Source: Schizochytrium sp. TIO01 (Eukaryota > Sar > Bigyra > Thraustochytrida > Thraustochytriidae). From it: 64,000 nt of DNA. The stretch's first letter is position 1, and every line of letters starts with the position of its first letter. This document shows positions 52,910-62,309 of the stretch, one piece after another. The position numbers were made by a program, and so were the translations under genes. The stretch spans positions 6,158,668 through 6,222,667 of the forward strand of contig SMSO01000032.1 of assembly GCA_004764695.1 (NCBI GenBank), given 5' to 3'. Below the pieces are notes generated by a model. That model saw only the letters and a list, made by a program, of their open reading frames with translations. It was not told the DNA's origin and did no database searches.

Positions 52910-53248
52910 TTATGCAGAGTCCTTGGCAGCCTGAGCAGCGTCGTAGTTTCGCCTCTCCTTGATCTCGTATGTGTCAAGGATAGCCTGGATGGAGTTGGCA
53001 CGGCTTCCGGGGGTAGCCATGTACTTGGTGCCCTTGCCATCGGGGCCCTCGCAGGCAAGCTTCTCGCTCTCGTAGTAGGAAGAGCGCTCCGGCTGGTTCC
53101 ACCAGCTGGCCATGCGGAGAGGGGCAGCACGCTTCTCACGGTAAGCAGCGGCACCCTCCTCAAGAGACTTCATCATACGACGAGTGTCCTTGGCATTCTG
53201 CTGAGGGTCCTCCATCATGGAGGCGATAAAGTCCGTAATGAAGCTCAT
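52910..53248 (-). CDS. small conserved-looking protein of unknown function, 112 aa
   Basis: I do not recognise this protein. The frame runs from the ATG at 53248 to a TAA at 52910 and uses almost only C/G-ending codons, a bias shared with the thiolase and 448-aa genes and absent from spacer frames, so it is probably a real and highly expressed gene. It begins MSFITDFIASMMEDPQQNAK, continues as a charged helical region, then has an aromatic patch (MASWWNQPERSSYYESEKL) and ends in a charged helix (RRNYDAAQAAKDSA). The first helix is amphipathic; there is no membrane span or signal peptide. It is divergently arranged with the EF-hand gene, their start codons being about 780 bp apart, so the two may share a promoter region. 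Confidence 0.75.
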   Translation of the reverse strand: MSFITDFIASMMEDPQQNAKDTRRMMKSLEEGAAAYREKRAAPLRMASWWNQPERSSYYESEKLACEGPDGKGTKYMATPGSRANSIQAILDTYEIKERRNYDAAQAAKDSA

Positions 53249-54027
53249 TTTTGCAGGAAAGACCTTAAGATCTCCAAATCAATAACAAATCTACTCACCA
53301 AAACGAAATAACCCATTTGCACAGATCCAGGGAGACCAGAAGCATTATCCATACACGCAAACACGCATCGAGGCCACGTAACAACCACAGAATTCCACGT
53401 CAAAGTCGCCCCAAGTCGCGCCCAAACCTCCTTTCTTAGTTAGTCTTCCTAGCTCTTTCTCTAATATCGACAGCCGCGCATGCCTCCAGGCCGCCTTCTT
53501 CGTCATGCAAGCGCTTGCCCAGCTACGCCGCACACAGAGACGTCCGCACCTCACCGGGTGATTAAGTGTGAGAGACTGTGCTGGATACCCTCCATCGCGC
53601 CCACCGCAACCTACCTCACACGCGCCAAAGCCCGAGTGATCTCCAAGCCAAGCGAGCGAAGTCTGCTTGCCTCCCTGCTGAGGCAGGCAGCAGTCGCGGC
53701 AGGAACTTTGGGGTCCCATAGTTCACACAGGGCCGCCCTAGGCCTTCTAAGGCTTTTAGTGTAAAATACCTACCTTAATATGGATTTATCCGAAATATAA
53801 TTTATATCAATAATAGTGTATCAATTAAGGTGGTCGGGTAAACTTTTTATTATGGAGGAAGCACCGACAGTGGTGTACCGGACAAATGGGATTCTGCTGT
53901 AATGTAATAGAATCGAACGAGATGCAATGAAACTTTGGAGAAGGGTTTAGACAGAGCGGGAGACTAGCAGTCTAGAGCACGTGGAGACGAGGACTGGAGG
54001 TAGATGAGGGCATAATTGGAGTGCTTC
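53249..54027. promoter_or_regulatory. divergent intergenic region (candidate bidirectional promoter)
   Basis: This 779-bp gap lies between two start codons facing away from each other, so it must hold both promoters and 5' leaders. The side nearer the 112-aa gene is GC-rich, while 53760-53850 is AT-rich with TATA-like stretches (AATATAATTTATATC). I cannot assign individual elements. Confidence 0.45.
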
Positions 54028-57000
54028 ATGGGTAAGGTTTACTCGAAGGAATTGAGAGATCAAGATGAAGAGCTCAAGAAATTTGGTGTTGTAAGCGAGA
54101 AGACCAGACGAAGAGCCACGAGTGCCTGGGTACCAGACTTTTCCAGCTATGACTTTGGCGAGGAATTCCTTCGCTGGGAAGGCATAGAATTTAAAGATGT
54201 GCAAAGACTGCAAAGTTTGTGGAGGCAACTTGGGTCTGACTTGACTCTGACGAGGAAAGCGTATGAGTTCTTTATGAACGAAAGCGGTCTCAGCAAACGC
54301 CAAAGCAAAGACGTGGCAAGCCTCACATCATTCTCATCGTCAACACTATCTTCATCGCATGACGGAAGCGAACTTTCAGACGTAGCACGAGCGCCAGTTC
54401 TTTCGCAAAGCGAAGCGACGAAGCTTGAAGTATTGCGACAGTACGAAAGCTTCCTTTCCAGACAACGGGATTTCGGCCAAACGCAGCAAAAACGACGCGT
54501 AGAGAACCATGCGAATCTTGCAGGAGCTCCTCGTGTTGCTGCACTTGACGTACTTGCTGGAGTTGCTCTAGTTTCCAAGGCAAACTCTGCACAGAAAGCA
54601 GGCTATCTTTTTGGTCTGTTTGATTTCAATCGAAAAAAAAAACTTGAGCGTGATGAGGTTCTTGCTATGCTGAGTGCAGCCATGCGAGGTTACTGTGCCA
54701 TTAAATCTGCCCCCTTGCCACCCCCAGAAGGCCTTGAATGGCTGGTAGACGTTTCGATTTTTGAGCACAACAGGATAGATCCTGGGAGCGGAACCATTTC
54801 TATGGGCACCTTTGTTGATTGGTGCAAACGCAATCCTAACGCTGAAGTCATTTTAGCCAATGCAGATGCTGTCGCTACCGGATCTGGGTCTGCGTTTGCT
54901 GACCGGCGCCGTGCAATGCAGAAAAAACTACTTACCCGCCTTGCGCGCATTGAATCTTCCCTAGAGATGCTTGGTGAAGCTCCATTTCCACCAGAAGAGA
55001 TCCAAGACCTCATTTCAAACACTTTACAAGCCCGAGAGGAAAATCAGAGGCTTGAGTTTTTAATGAAAAATAAAACGCTTAAAACGCACGATCATGATGA
55101 ACCACAACTCGACAGCAATCAACAGAATTTCTCAAGTGTCGAAGAGGTAACTTATTCTGAAAATCAAGACAGACAAGCAGAAACCCTTGCCTCAAGAAAT
55201 CGGCGCACTACAACTATTGCTGGCACATGCGTTCTTCATAGGTGGTTTTCTGAACTCGTACCAGTGGAAGAACCAAAAGTCGTTCAGGACCCAAACTTCG
55301 CGGGACTCACAATAAATCAATATTCAACTATGTCAGAGGCCGACCGTACTGAGTGGAGTGAATCAACGCAAATGATGAGGTTTCTAACAAAAAAGCTTGA
55401 TACGGCCTGGCCGTTTGGAAAGCTTCGACTACCGGCATGCACCTCACCTTGGCTATACATCATTGCTCTCAATGCTGGAGCTGACATCATGGTTGCTGAA
55501 CCAAGGCTATTCATACAAGCTGCCTCCAGTAACGTAACTGACCCAGGTGATCAAACTCATGAAGACACTCTCGAATCAGCCAAATTGCTTAAACAAGAAT
55601 CTTTACCCACACCTGCTATGCCAGATGATGCGACGAAGGAAGAAGTACCCAAAGGATCAATTAATCCCGAGACTCAGGAAAACCTTGATGAAGGTGCATC
55701 TGATGGAGCGCTTGATGAGAGTAAGAAAGAACCTGCTATTTTTGGTGAAAAAAATGTCGAATCAGAAAGTATGCCGTGTCTGTTTAGCCCCCCTCGTAAC
55801 ATACCCATTTCACTCTTGATGCAATGGGTCCGTACTTGGCCGTTGGCAGTGGGTGTTAAGAGCCGATCTGCCACGGGGAAATATTGGGCATGGGCTCGAG
55901 TACTGGTGCCGCTCTGTCGAGCTTTAGTCTTTGCTACGACTAAGATTGTACCTTCTTTACTTGCAGATTTTCTTCGAACAACGGCAAAGCATCTTTGGAT
56001 CGGCGATCGCTACGATCAGCAAGCGGAAACTCATCTTGGTCTGTCAATTGCGTTCGATCCAGACGATACGTTCGCAGCACAAGCTACCTTAGAATACAAG
56101 CGCCGTGGTGAACCTGCTCGCCGTCTAGAAGAAAGCACCGAACCTCCTGAAATCGACGAGGACATAGCATCGGAGGAATTACTAGATCTTTTTGATTATG
56201 AGCTTTCTACGATCAGCCAGAGTTTGCTTCTGAAAAAAGGGCACCAACTTTACACAAATATCTTTCATGAACCTCCAGCAAGCAATCGTGGAAGCTTAGC
56301 AAAGCTCAATGTTTCCAATCCGAATGCCTATGCCATTATTGATTTTGATACCCACGTATCGGCGATACCAGCGGAGATCTCAATGGCGGCTTTTAAGCTT
56401 CGGATGTTGTTTACGCATGAGTACTTTCAAGCCTCAACAGTGCTTGTAGGGGCTCATATACTTGAGATCGCAGAATTCAAGGGTAGCGCGAAGAAAATCC
56501 GCATTGCTTTGTTTTTCAACTCGCCAAGCATGGAAGAGATCATGGGCCACCTTGAAATGTGCTTTGGAAAGGCTGAGCATGTTGCTATAGAAGCATCTAT
56601 AGGCTCTGACGTGGATGATGTACTGAATGCTCCCTGGAATGGACATGCTGAAGACCTCTGGGACATGAACCCTTCACCGGACGCAGACAGGCCTCCTCAA
56701 GGCAGAATAGGGTTAGCTCAGCAAACTTTGGGCTCTTCGCATTCTCCTTTAGCTTCAGTTCCTATAGGAGGCAAAGAGAGCTTAATTACTCATACCTCTC
56801 GCAGGCAAGCTATGGACTTGCAATGGGCAATGAAACTTGGACTAGGACTTCCTTCTGCACCACGCCCAAGAGGAAAACCTTCTCAGGGAGGCGATGAAAG
56901 TGATGACCTCACAGACGATGAAGAAGAAGAGGAGGATGACAATCGTCATTTCAAGCCTGATTTTTCTCAACGTGAGAAAGACCGAGAAGCTCGGCTTCGT

Positions 57001-58038
57001 ATCAGTGAAAAGCAACTCACCGAACTCGGGCATGCCTGCGTCGCATCAATGATGCAAGAGTATGATCAGAATGGAGACGGCGCTCTTGATGTACGTGAGA
57101 TGAACGAGTTTCAGAAGGCTTTAGGTGCTGAAATATTTGCATCCGAACAAGAATATCACGCAGCACTTCAAGAAGACGGCGCCATTGTTAATCGGCAGGG
57201 AAACCTCACGTTAGAAGGACTTGAGGATCTATATATTCGTGGAGATCCACAGCTCTTGGCTCGCGACATTGGTCATTTGGGACTTTATCACTCATCTTTA
57301 GCAAGAATTCCCTTTCAAGGTAGCATACATTTGCATGCACCTATGTATGGTCGTGTTTGTGATGATTTTTGCACGGAGGAATTTGGAGGAAGCCTACAGC
57401 ACTTTCAAGATTTATTTGTTCATGGGTTTGAATTCTTCACCGGAACAAAAGACCTATGGCGGCAGCACAGTGAACGGTCTCGCCTCGAGGTTAGCTATGC
57501 AAGCTGGCGGGATGCTTTTGAGGCATTGAAATCCCACATGGAGCTCAGTTTACCAGTGTCATTAATGACCTTTATTCAGCAACTAGTTTTTGAAGCTGGT
57601 TTTCTCAGAAATTTTGCACATGATTGGCTATCAGTGTGTCGTGGACTCGTTTATTGTCTCAAGCGCGCTCAGATCAACTGCCTAGATGATGAGGTTGAGG
57701 ATGAGGATGAACGTGACCCATTGAGTGATTCAGTCCAAGACCAGTTTCAAGCGATGCCGTCTACATCTATCGACAACGAAGACCAAAGTTGTTCAGAGCC
57801 ACGTACATCTTTTGACGAACCAGGACTTGCAAATTTCATTGAAAGGAAGCTCCTCAAAACTGTATATCATATGTGCAATGCGCTTCGCAATACCGTAGCA
57901 GGAGTGTCCAGCGCCGAAATTCGGTTTCGGGACGATCGCACAATTTTATTACATGGTAATGGCCTCAATCTGGTTGACTGGATACTAGACGAAGTGGATG
58001 GGGAAGAAGCCACAATGGAGGATCAACTACAAGATTGA
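54028..58038 (+). CDS. large EF-hand protein with N-myristoylation-type start
   Basis: This 1,336-residue protein is unfamiliar as a whole, but it contains EF-hand calcium-binding motifs. The clearest loop, DQNGDGALDVRE (residues 1013-1024), has Asp/Asn/Asp/Asp/Glu at positions 1, 3, 5, 9 and 12. A weaker loop, DFNRKKKLERDE (199-210), has Lys at position 5 and may be structural. Starting at the ATG at 54028, the N-terminus reads MGKVYSKEL; Gly2 and Ser6 with Lys7 fit the N-myristoylation consensus, so membrane anchoring is likely. The frame extends only four codons further upstream, beginning with a non-ATG codon. Residues about 500-590 and 880-985 are Glu/Asp/Ser-rich linkers. The C-terminal third has folded helical segments (MTFIQQLVFEAGFL, VYCLKRAQINCL) before an acidic tail. 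A run of ten A codes for part of the weak EF loop. Function is unknown; a Ca2+-regulated membrane-associated role is inferred. Confidence 0.88.
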   Translation: MGKVYSKELRDQDEELKKFGVVSEKTRRRATSAWVPDFSSYDFGEEFLRWEGIEFKDVQRLQSLWRQLGSDLTLTRKAYEFFMNESGLSKRQSKDVASLTSFSSSTLSSSHDGSELSDVARAPVLSQSEATKLEVLRQYESFLSRQRDFGQTQQKRRVENHANLAGAPRVAALDVLAGVALVSKANSAQKAGYLFGLFDFNRKKKLERDEVLAMLSAAMRGYCAIKSAPLPPPEGLEWLVDVSIFEHNRIDPGSGTISMGTFVDWCKRNPNAEVILANADAVATGSGSAFADRRRAMQKKLLTRLARIESSLEMLGEAPFPPEEIQDLISNTLQAREENQRLEFLMKNKTLKTHDHDEPQLDSNQQNFSSVEEVTYSENQDRQAETLASRNRRTTTIAGTCVLHRWFSELVPVEEPKVVQDPNFAGLTINQYSTMSEADRTEWSESTQMMRFLTKKLDTAWPFGKLRLPACTSPWLYIIALNAGADIMVAEPRLFIQAASSNVTDPGDQTHEDTLESAKLLKQESLPTPAMPDDATKEEVPKGSINPETQENLDEGASDGALDESKKEPAIFGEKNVESESMPCLFSPPRNIPISLLMQWVRTWPLAVGVKSRSATGKYWAWARVLVPLCRALVFATTKIVPSLLADFLRTTAKHLWIGDRYDQQAETHLGLSIAFDPDDTFAAQATLEYKRRGEPARRLEESTEPPEIDEDIASEELLDLFDYELSTISQSLLLKKGHQLYTNIFHEPPASNRGSLAKLNVSNPNAYAIIDFDTHVSAIPAEISMAAFKLRMLFTHEYFQASTVLVGAHILEIAEFKGSAKKIRIALFFNSPSMEEIMGHLEMCFGKAEHVAIEASIGSDVDDVLNAPWNGHAEDLWDMNPSPDADRPPQGRIGLAQQTLGSSHSPLASVPIGGKESLITHTSRRQAMDLQWAMKLGLGLPSAPRPRGKPSQGGDESDDLTDDEEEEEDDNRHFKPDFSQREKDREARLRISEKQLTELGHACVASMMQEYDQNGDGALDVREMNEFQKALGAEIFASEQEYHAALQEDGAIVNRQGNLTLEGLEDLYIRGDPQLLARDIGHLGLYHSSLARIPFQGSIHLHAPMYGRVCDDFCTEEFGGSLQHFQDLFVHGFEFFTGTKDLWRQHSERSRLEVSYASWRDAFEALKSHMELSLPVSLMTFIQQLVFEAGFLRNFAHDWLSVCRGLVYCLKRAQINCLDDEVEDEDERDPLSDSVQDQFQAMPSTSIDNEDQSCSEPRTSFDEPGLANFIERKLLKTVYHMCNALRNTVAGVSSAEIRFRDDRTILLHGNGLNLVDWILDEVDGEEATMEDQLQD

Positions 58039-58493
58039 AGAGATGAGTGTCCTCAACTTATTCATTTTTAATCATAGTGCAGAATTCCTTCATGTTGTTC
58101 TATAGCCACACCTATTTTTATATAGTTCTTTCAAAGTAAGAAAATTGATTTCAATCCAAATTTCTGGATCCAGCAAACAGAGGCAACACAATCCTTCGCT
58201 CAGTCTTTATGTACCAAACATATCCTGAGAGAGAAGACATGGAACCTAAGGGTTCATATAAAAACTATTGTTGTACTGAAGATGCAGCAAAGTATACACT
58301 GCGTAGACAAAGGTAAACATGCGCTTGGCTTCTTTGGATTTAGTAAATAATAACGAGGTCTTCATTTACATAACCTTTCCAAAAGGACAATTAAGTATAG
58401 ATAATAACGTCAATACATCAATTTAAGAACATATTTTTTTGAAAACAGTCATATTTGGTACAACATTTTGAAGGATAAGGGCATTCCATAAAC
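58039..58493. other. short convergent intergenic region
   Basis: This 455-bp AT-rich gap holds the facing 3' UTRs of the EF-hand and cyclase genes. No other feature is visible. Confidence 0.6.
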
Positions 58494-61400
58494 CTAAAAG
58501 TTTTTCTCATCTAAATGAAGAACACCGTTCCAATCTAGCGGAATACTCGCTGGAGGAGCGTAAACTTGCAAGCACGCATTTACACGCGCAAGCAAATGGA
58601 TACTTGCCTCATCAGGTACATGCAACCCATCTAAGATGCCCTTGGCAAGACCAAAGTCTCCACTTCCATAGTATGCTAGAGCCTGCTCGTAGGCAAGTGC
58701 ATCATCTTTCTCGTTATCAGACAATGTTTTAGAAGGAAGAAATTCTGTACATACGAGTACTTTAGCATGTTCTTTGCGCTTTGTGCGCTTAGACGAGGTC
58801 GTTGCAGCTTGTATGCTGCGCAATCCCTCTGAAACACTAACTCCCGGAAGCCAGGATAATGTCGAGTTGTTTGGACTTGAAAGTGTATGCGCCCTTCCGC
58901 TGAATGTATTTGAGTTGGAAAGATTTATCAAATACTTTTTAATTTCATCCGCAAGACTTGCATTTATCACTCGAGCACAGCGGGTATGCTGGTATGATTT
59001 TTCTTGCGCAAGAATCTGATAAAGCATAGTTGGATTTACTTTCCCTTTCACAGTTACAAGGTCGAGCTTTCTACAGCGAAAAACTCCGTTCGGCAGACAT
59101 TCATGTGTGTCATCGCTGCAAATAATTGGTACTCCGTAGAGCTTGCATGTTCCTTCTAGACGACTCGCTAAATTAATCGAATCTCCTATACAACCAAATT
59201 TGAGTTTGGCTAGAGATCCGATATTTCCGGTGAGAACTCTACCTGTATGAATACCAATTCTCAGACCAAGAGGTCCAAGGCCATAGCTTTGGAGGAAACT
59301 CGCCAAGAGTTCATTAATCTCCATAAGTGCTTCTTGCTGAGCTAGGGCTGATGAGCAAGCCTTAGCAGCATGATCGTCAACGAGATCAGGCGTATTCCAA
59401 AATGCGAGGATGCCATCACCTTGAATCTCGCCAATGGTTCCCTCATAAGCCTCAATAATTCTTGTCATGACAGTGACATAATGTGTAAGGAAGCCCAACA
59501 GCTCATCCGGGCGTAATACCTCACCCATGGTGGTAAACCCTCGAAGGTCTGAGAACATAATTGTCACCACACGGCTAGTTACGTTGAGATCACGTGCATT
59601 ATCTTCATTCAAGAAGATTTGGCGTACTACGGGCTTTGGAATGAATTTTTCCACCACCCGCATAGTATTACGAAGAGCTGAAAAGGTAGATTGTACGCTG
59701 TTAATCTCCTGGATCCGCGAGTGAAATCTCTCTAATTGGAGAAAGTTGAGATCGCGAAGTTGGCGCATGGAATACTTCAGACGCTGCAGAGGAGTTGATA
59801 CTGTAGTAGCAAGCGCAAATGCAAGAAAACTAGAGATCACTAGAAGCACAGCCGCAAGGACACCTTCGATAATATTTGAGTGTTGTAACACCTTTTCACT
59901 ATCTTGTGTGAACTCATTCATTGCAGCTTGAACTGCATCAATCGTAGAAGTCAAATTTCCAAGGAGCGTAATGTAAGGAACAACTACCACATGGAGAAAC
60001 GTGAGCGTGTTATTTGACGCAAAATGCTCGTCGGCTTCCACATGCACAATAGACGCAGACACAAGCAAACACTCGAGAATGTCTTCAGGCTTCACCATGG
60101 CATTTGTGTAAAGACAAGGGGACATCGTTTCTGCATGCACAGCTTGGGCAATCGCATTTGAATAATTATGGTTTGACAAATCGAAGACCCCATATGTCTC
60201 TAAAAGCATACGTGTTACATTGCGTATTGTTGGATTACCAGCGTCAAGAGCCATTGCCACATCAAGAGGAGGGTCACGTGAGTTTGCTGCAAGTAAGCCC
60301 TGCTGGTTATCAGATGAAATAACAATCATAAATGCAACAGCTTGATCAATGAGCGCTGAGAATTGCTGTGCTGTTAGCGGAGAAAGTAAATTACTGCTCG
60401 CGGCTGACTCGTTAGCCATAATTTGCTGAAAATTGTTCTCGTCAACTGTTTCAAGTAAAGCCCCATCACTAATCCAAGCGCGAACAGCTGTCAGCGAAAG
60501 TAATATCTCATTGACAAGCATATTCGAATATGAACTAATGTCATGAAGTGTGATCAACGCTCCTAAATAGCCTTTCACACAGCTCGAGTTTCCACATGGT
60601 GCCCATGGCCAGCCATAGGCATAACCTGGAGCGAACGACGTTGCTAAAATGCTGCTAAAGTCCGAGAGTTCGCTCCAAGCTCCTTGCAAAGGTCGTCCGT
60701 CAGAATTCGCACTTTCAATTGTCACTAACAATTGAGTTTCGGCAGAAAATGTCATTGTTATCAAGGACGTGTTTGTGCTTGCAAAGGTATCCTGCGCAGA
60801 GGAACTCAAAAGAAAAGTGCTAGCCCATCCTGGCGTAATATCAAAACTGTCTGCAATCGATATTGTCTGTGACAGGTGGCCCGGAGTCCATGTCTCAAAA
60901 TCAATATTATACACACCGCCGACCTGATCATTACTTAAAGTCGTCTTGGGGACATGTACAAGCATTGTAGCAGCCTGTAGGATGTTGGTTTTATTATGTT
61001 TGATTTGTACATCCATATATTGGTCATTTTGAAAAATAAAGACCTTTGAAAGTTTTGAGCTTGAGTTGGAACGCATCTGGTTAATCATCAGAGGTCCAGC
61101 AGATAATCTCCAAAGGCTCTCGTCGATTTTTTCTGGAACACCTTGATTTTCTAGTTCGCTGGTATTCCAGCTGTAAGCACCCAATGTAAGATTATTCCCC
61201 AGGGTATCTAAGATTTGTTGCGTGTACAACAGTGAGTCAGAAAGGGCATTTGTGACATGCAAGGGCTGTTGCAAGGTATATCCGAGGAGTCGCTCAAACA
61301 GAGTCGATGTAGTAACTTTCCCCAGCGTTTCGCTGAGTTCCATCATTTCATTAGTAGTCAGGTTCAGTAGCCGGCCTGACGACAGTGAGCAACCTTGTTC

Positions 61401-62309
61401 GAGTTTCTGAGTGGACTCAGCCATGAGAGTTGCAGATGGTAGCACGAGAACAATGATTGTAACTATCTGCAAGCATAGAACAGTGATGAGAACCAGGTTT
61501 CGAAACTTCCATTTACGTTGAAATAAGCCACAACAGTAGGGTTTAACATCAAGGGAGTCTCGAAAGATTTCATCAGTGGTATCAGTACCTAACACAGCCT
61601 GTAAGGTTGCTGCAGCTTCTTGATTCTGCATGTCACTTGCACGACGCCTTGCCGTGAATCGTCCTTGGTCTTCAGATGCAAAATATAATAGCTGTTCAAT
61701 GGCAGGTGTCATGGGAACGTCTACATCAGGAGTCCAAGCTGAATCAATAGTCTTTTGTGTGTAGTATCCATTTCTGGAAACCCGGGATCCATGGCGGCGG
61801 AGATTTCCTGAAGAAGTTTTTCTGGACAGGTTATCAGATGATACAAATTTAGGCACTAGTCCTGGTGACGAGGAGCTTGAGGATACTGTAGTACTTCGGT
61901 CTCGCTGTGAAATGAGTACCCGGCGAAGATTCGGGATACGCTCACTTTGGGAATTCGAAGAACGATCATCTTCAAGAAGTTTCCTGAGCATTTTTGAGCG
62001 CATGTTGTTAGTTTCGCATTGCTCTTCTGAGAGCACCTCTTCGTCACAAATCTTGGCCATATTAATACAAACGCATTCATCTTCATCTCCATTACTATTG
62101 TCATCTTCATTGCTTTGATTGCTGTTTAAAGTTTCTACATGTGGCAGTATGACTCCAGTACTAACTATGGATGAAGTGCTCAGTGTCACCAGATTTTCGT
62201 TATAATCATCATATCTGTTTTGGTTCTGGTTAACATCCGTCGATGCGTAGTGGAGCTCAATGTTCCCCGGTACAACTTCGTTGCCTGATAGCGAATGCCG
62301 GCGCCCCAT
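58494..62309 (-). CDS. receptor-type class III nucleotide cyclase, predicted guanylyl cyclase
   Basis: This 1,271-residue membrane protein makes a cyclic nucleotide from a nucleoside triphosphate. Its order is: cytosolic N-terminus (1-268) with low-complexity segments; membrane helix near 270-292; an ectodomain of about 520 residues with many N-glycosylation sequons; a second helix near 813-836; a HAMP-like linker; a class III catalytic domain (about 915-1110); and a C-terminal region. Catalytic residues are complete: metal-binding Asp921 (FSDLRGFT) and Asp965 (QGDGILAF), and transition-state Asn1046 and Arg1050 (SINLASR), so a homodimer could have two active sites. The base-selecting position, Lys in adenylyl cyclases, is Glu961, and its partner (Asp/Thr in adenylyl and Cys in animal guanylyl cyclases) is Gly1039. 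Glu favours GTP, so cGMP is the predicted product. The N-terminus MGRRHSLS contains an RRxS site for cyclic-nucleotide-dependent kinases. The ectodomain ligand is unknown. Confidence 0.92.
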   Translation of the reverse strand: MGRRHSLSGNEVVPGNIELHYASTDVNQNQNRYDDYNENLVTLSTSSIVSTGVILPHVETLNSNQSNEDDNSNGDEDECVCINMAKICDEEVLSEEQCETNNMRSKMLRKLLEDDRSSNSQSERIPNLRRVLISQRDRSTTVSSSSSSPGLVPKFVSSDNLSRKTSSGNLRRHGSRVSRNGYYTQKTIDSAWTPDVDVPMTPAIEQLLYFASEDQGRFTARRRASDMQNQEAAATLQAVLGTDTTDEIFRDSLDVKPYCCGLFQRKWKFRNLVLITVLCLQIVTIIVLVLPSATLMAESTQKLEQGCSLSSGRLLNLTTNEMMELSETLGKVTTSTLFERLLGYTLQQPLHVTNALSDSLLYTQQILDTLGNNLTLGAYSWNTSELENQGVPEKIDESLWRLSAGPLMINQMRSNSSSKLSKVFIFQNDQYMDVQIKHNKTNILQAATMLVHVPKTTLSNDQVGGVYNIDFETWTPGHLSQTISIADSFDITPGWASTFLLSSSAQDTFASTNTSLITMTFSAETQLLVTIESANSDGRPLQGAWSELSDFSSILATSFAPGYAYGWPWAPCGNSSCVKGYLGALITLHDISSYSNMLVNEILLSLTAVRAWISDGALLETVDENNFQQIMANESAASSNLLSPLTAQQFSALIDQAVAFMIVISSDNQQGLLAANSRDPPLDVAMALDAGNPTIRNVTRMLLETYGVFDLSNHNYSNAIAQAVHAETMSPCLYTNAMVKPEDILECLLVSASIVHVEADEHFASNNTLTFLHVVVVPYITLLGNLTSTIDAVQAAMNEFTQDSEKVLQHSNIIEGVLAAVLLVISSFLAFALATTVSTPLQRLKYSMRQLRDLNFLQLERFHSRIQEINSVQSTFSALRNTMRVVEKFIPKPVVRQIFLNEDNARDLNVTSRVVTIMFSDLRGFTTMGEVLRPDELLGFLTHYVTVMTRIIEAYEGTIGEIQGDGILAFWNTPDLVDDHAAKACSSALAQQEALMEINELLASFLQSYGLGPLGLRIGIHTGRVLTGNIGSLAKLKFGCIGDSINLASRLEGTCKLYGVPIICSDDTHECLPNGVFRCRKLDLVTVKGKVNPTMLYQILAQEKSYQHTRCARVINASLADEIKKYLINLSNSNTFSGRAHTLSSPNNSTLSWLPGVSVSEGLRSIQAATTSSKRTKRKEHAKVLVCTEFLPSKTLSDNEKDDALAYEQALAYYGSGDFGLAKGILDGLHVPDEASIHLLARVNACLQVYAPPASIPLDWNGVLHLDEKNF

